NCBI GenBank assembly: GCA_041477875.1
Contig: JBGOVA010000118.1
Coordinates: forward strand, 1 to 14,556
Reading direction: 5' to 3'
Length of the DNA: 14,556 nucleotides
DNA from: SZUA-430 sp041477875
Lineage (GTDB): Bacteria; Pseudomonadota; Alphaproteobacteria; Micropepsales; Micropepsaceae
The position numbers were made by a program, and so were the translations under genes. Positions 13,196-14,556 of the stretch are shown one piece after another; position 1 is the stretch's first letter; every line of letters begins with the position of its first letter. The notes under the pieces were generated by a model, which searched no databases, was not told the origin of the DNA, and saw nothing but the letters and a program-made list of their open reading frames with translations.

Positions 13196-13834
13196 ATGAA
13201 AGACGTGCGCGAAACCTATGCGAACTACTACATGCCCTTCGTGGTCGAGCAGACCTCGCGCGGCGAGCGCTCGTACGACATCTATTCGAGGCTTCTGAAG
13301 GAGCGCATCATCTTCGTTTCCGGCGCGATCGAGGACCAGATTGCGACCCTGGTGACGGCTCAGCTGCTCTTCCTGGAGGCCGACAATCCCAAGAAGGAAA
13401 TCGCCATGTACATCAACTCGCCCGGCGGGTTGGTTACCGCGGGCCTCGCGATCTACGACACGATGCAATACATCCGCCCAACCGTGGCAACCTTGTGCAT
13501 CGGCCAGGCTGCTTCCGCGGCATCGTTACTTCTTTGCTCTGGGGAAAAAGGTCAACGCTACGCCCTGCCGAATTCGCGAGTGATGTTGCATCAACCGTCA
13601 GGTGGCGCGCAGGGTCAGGCGACCGATATTGCACGCCACGCTCAAGAGATCGTGAAGCTTAAGAGGCGGCTGAACGAGATCTATGCGAAGCATACCGGGC
13701 AACCTGTTGAAGCGATTGAAAAGGCGCTGGATCGCGACTACTTCCTGACCGCTGAGGAGGCCAAGAATTTTGGTCTCATCGATCAGGTATTCACCAAGCG
13801 ACCGGCGGGAATGGAACCGGGCAAGAGCGACTGA
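13196..13834 (+). CDS. clpP: ATP-dependent Clp protease proteolytic subunit
   Basis: ClpP forms the double-heptamer serine protease chamber that degrades substrates fed by ClpX or ClpA. The 212 residues carry the full triad: Ser107 in CIGQAASAAS, His132 in RVMLHQPSGG, and Asp181 in LDRDYFLT. The spacings equal those of E. coli ClpP (97/122/171). ATG at 13196 is chosen because GAGGG lies seven bases upstream; the GTG one codon earlier is less well placed. It follows tig by 33 bases and precedes clpX by 193 bases. The 3' half uses noticeably more A/T-ending codons (GCT, CTT, TTA, GGT, ATT) than its 5' half or the neighbouring genes. Confidence 0.98.
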   Translation: MKDVRETYANYYMPFVVEQTSRGERSYDIYSRLLKERIIFVSGAIEDQIATLVTAQLLFLEADNPKKEIAMYINSPGGLVTAGLAIYDTMQYIRPTVATLCIGQAASAASLLLCSGEKGQRYALPNSRVMLHQPSGGAQGQATDIARHAQEIVKLKRRLNEIYAKHTGQPVEAIEKALDRDYFLTAEEAKNFGLIDQVFTKRPAGMEPGKSD

Positions 13835-13984
13835 TTCCCGGACAGATTGCGCCGTTTTCCACGTACACCCGCGCTTAATGAATTCTTGATCCGTGGCAGC
13901 CTAGCATGCTCGAATTGCCTTGGAGGGCAGCGCGTCGGGGATTCGGCACGCGTTTGGCTTTTGAGGTAAGACGACCGGGCAGCT

Positions 13985-14011
13985 GGCTGGAAACGGCACG
14001 GTTTTCCGGCC
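13985..14011 (+). promoter_or_regulatory. Hairpin just upstream of the clpX ribosome binding site
   Basis: GGCTGGAAAC (13985-13994) pairs with GTTTTCCGGCC (14001-14011) over about ten base pairs, with one G-U wobble and one bulged base; the loop is GGCACG. The stem ends five bases before the Shine-Dalgarno GGAGGG at 14016-14021. No T-run follows, so it is not a standard terminator. It could tune clpX translation or protect the mRNA 5' end after processing. The function is inferred only from position. The rest of the clpP-clpX gap (13835-13984) holds nothing I can call. Confidence 0.4.
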
Positions 14012-14027
14012 TGTTGGAGGGATAACG

Positions 14028-14556
14028 ATGAGCAAGAGCGGCAGTGACTCCAAGAATACTCTGTACTGCTCGTTCTGCGGTAAGAGCCAACACGAAGTCC
14101 GTAAGCTGATCGCCGGTCCCACGGTTTTCATTTGCGACGAATGCGTCGAACTCTGCATGGATATCATCCGTGAAGAGAACAAGACCTCGTTGGTTAAGTC
14201 GCGCGACGGCGTGCCCACGCCGTCCGACATCCGCAAAGTGCTCGACGACTACGTGATCGGCCAGGATCACGCGAAGAAGGTCCTCGCGGTCGCGGTCCAC
14301 AACCACTACAAGCGCCTCAATCACCAGACCAAGAACGCCGCCGACATCGAGATCGCGAAGTCGAACATCCTGCTCATCGGCCCGACGGGTTGCGGCAAGA
14401 CGCTCCTCGCGCAGACCTTGGCGCGCATCCTCGACGTTCCGTTCACGATGGCCGACGCGACCACGCTCACCGAAGCGGGCTACGTCGGTGAGGACGTCGA
14501 GACCATAATCCTCAAGCTGCTGCAGTCCGCCGACTACAACGTCGAGCGCGCGCAGC
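14028..14556 (+). CDS. clpX: ATP-dependent Clp protease ATP-binding subunit ClpX (3' end beyond window)
   Basis: This is the first 176 codons of the AAA+ unfoldase that recognises substrates and threads them into ClpP; the window ends inside the gene. The N-terminal zinc-binding domain has Cys14, Cys17, Cys36 and Cys39 (YCSFCGK and FICDECVELC). The conserved linker PTPSDIRKVLDDYVIGQD follows, then Walker A GPTGCGKT (118-125) and the pore-region sequence TLTEAGYVGEDVE. The ATG at 14028 has GGAGGG six bases upstream. The frame is open to the last base. Order after tig and clpP is the classical one; lon is often next in related genomes but is not visible here. Confidence 0.98.
   Translation, partial: MSKSGSDSKNTLYCSFCGKSQHEVRKLIAGPTVFICDECVELCMDIIREENKTSLVKSRDGVPTPSDIRKVLDDYVIGQDHAKKVLAVAVHNHYKRLNHQTKNAADIEIAKSNILLIGPTGCGKTLLAQTLARILDVPFTMADATTLTEAGYVGEDVETIILKLLQSADYNVERAQ

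Noticed and set aside
11390..13468. A 692-codon open frame on the minus strand through tig and the tRNA
   Set aside because: It crosses a tRNA gene and runs antisense to tig, clpP and nnr. Its composition is that of a mirror frame and no motif is recognisable.
13835..13980. A heat-shock promoter upstream of clpX (CTTGAT near 13888)
   Set aside because: A CTTGAT-like -35 is present but no matching -10 element lies at sigma32 or sigma70 spacing.

Overview
The window is GC-rich chromosomal DNA from an alphaproteobacterium. The evidence is the order tRNA-Leu(UAG)-tig-clpP-clpX, a glnB-glnA pair encoding a PII protein and type I glutamine synthetase, and a ClpX N-terminus of the alphaproteobacterial type. 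I cannot name a genus. Most of the window is housekeeping or central metabolism. No phage, insertion sequence, CRISPR array or clear novel defence system is visible. No gene-free stretch exceeds about 300 bases.

Layout. (a) 1-1920, plus strand: a structured, terminator-like leader, a secreted polysaccharide deacetylase and a pirin. (b) 1922-4501, minus strand: glnB-glnA as a tight pair ending in a strong intrinsic terminator, then an unrecognised gene whose product ends in a lysine/alanine-rich tail and PWWKFW, and whose stop lies one base from the pirin stop. (c) 4738-9416, plus strand: a compact four-gene operon of aminotransferase, thiolase-like protein without the catalytic Cys, histidine phosphatase and amidase. 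Its gaps are 9, 6 and 2 bases. (d) 9433-9958, minus strand: a type II toxin-antitoxin pair. The antitoxin is intact, but the ParE/RelE-type toxin is broken by a one-base frameshift. (e) 10033-11553, plus strand: the bifunctional NAD(P)H-hydrate repair enzyme. (f) 11656 to the end, plus strand: tRNA-Leu(UAG), trigger factor, ClpP and the start of ClpX, which is cut by the window edge.

How the parts work together. GlnB senses nitrogen and energy state and controls adenylylation of GlnA. GlnA carries the adenylylation Tyr398 and GlnB the uridylylation Tyr51, so the classical cascade looks intact. Trigger factor, ClpP and ClpX form the nascent-chain folding and ATP-dependent proteolysis module. 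Nnr repairs damaged NAD(P)H. The four-gene operon looks catabolic, handling amide/amino acid and acyl-CoA chemistry, but its substrate cannot be read from sequence.

The least ordinary items are the frameshifted toxin beside its intact antitoxin, the Cys-less thiolase operon, the unrecognised PWWKFW-tailed protein, the hairpin just upstream of the clpX ribosome binding site, and the stacked hairpins at the left edge.
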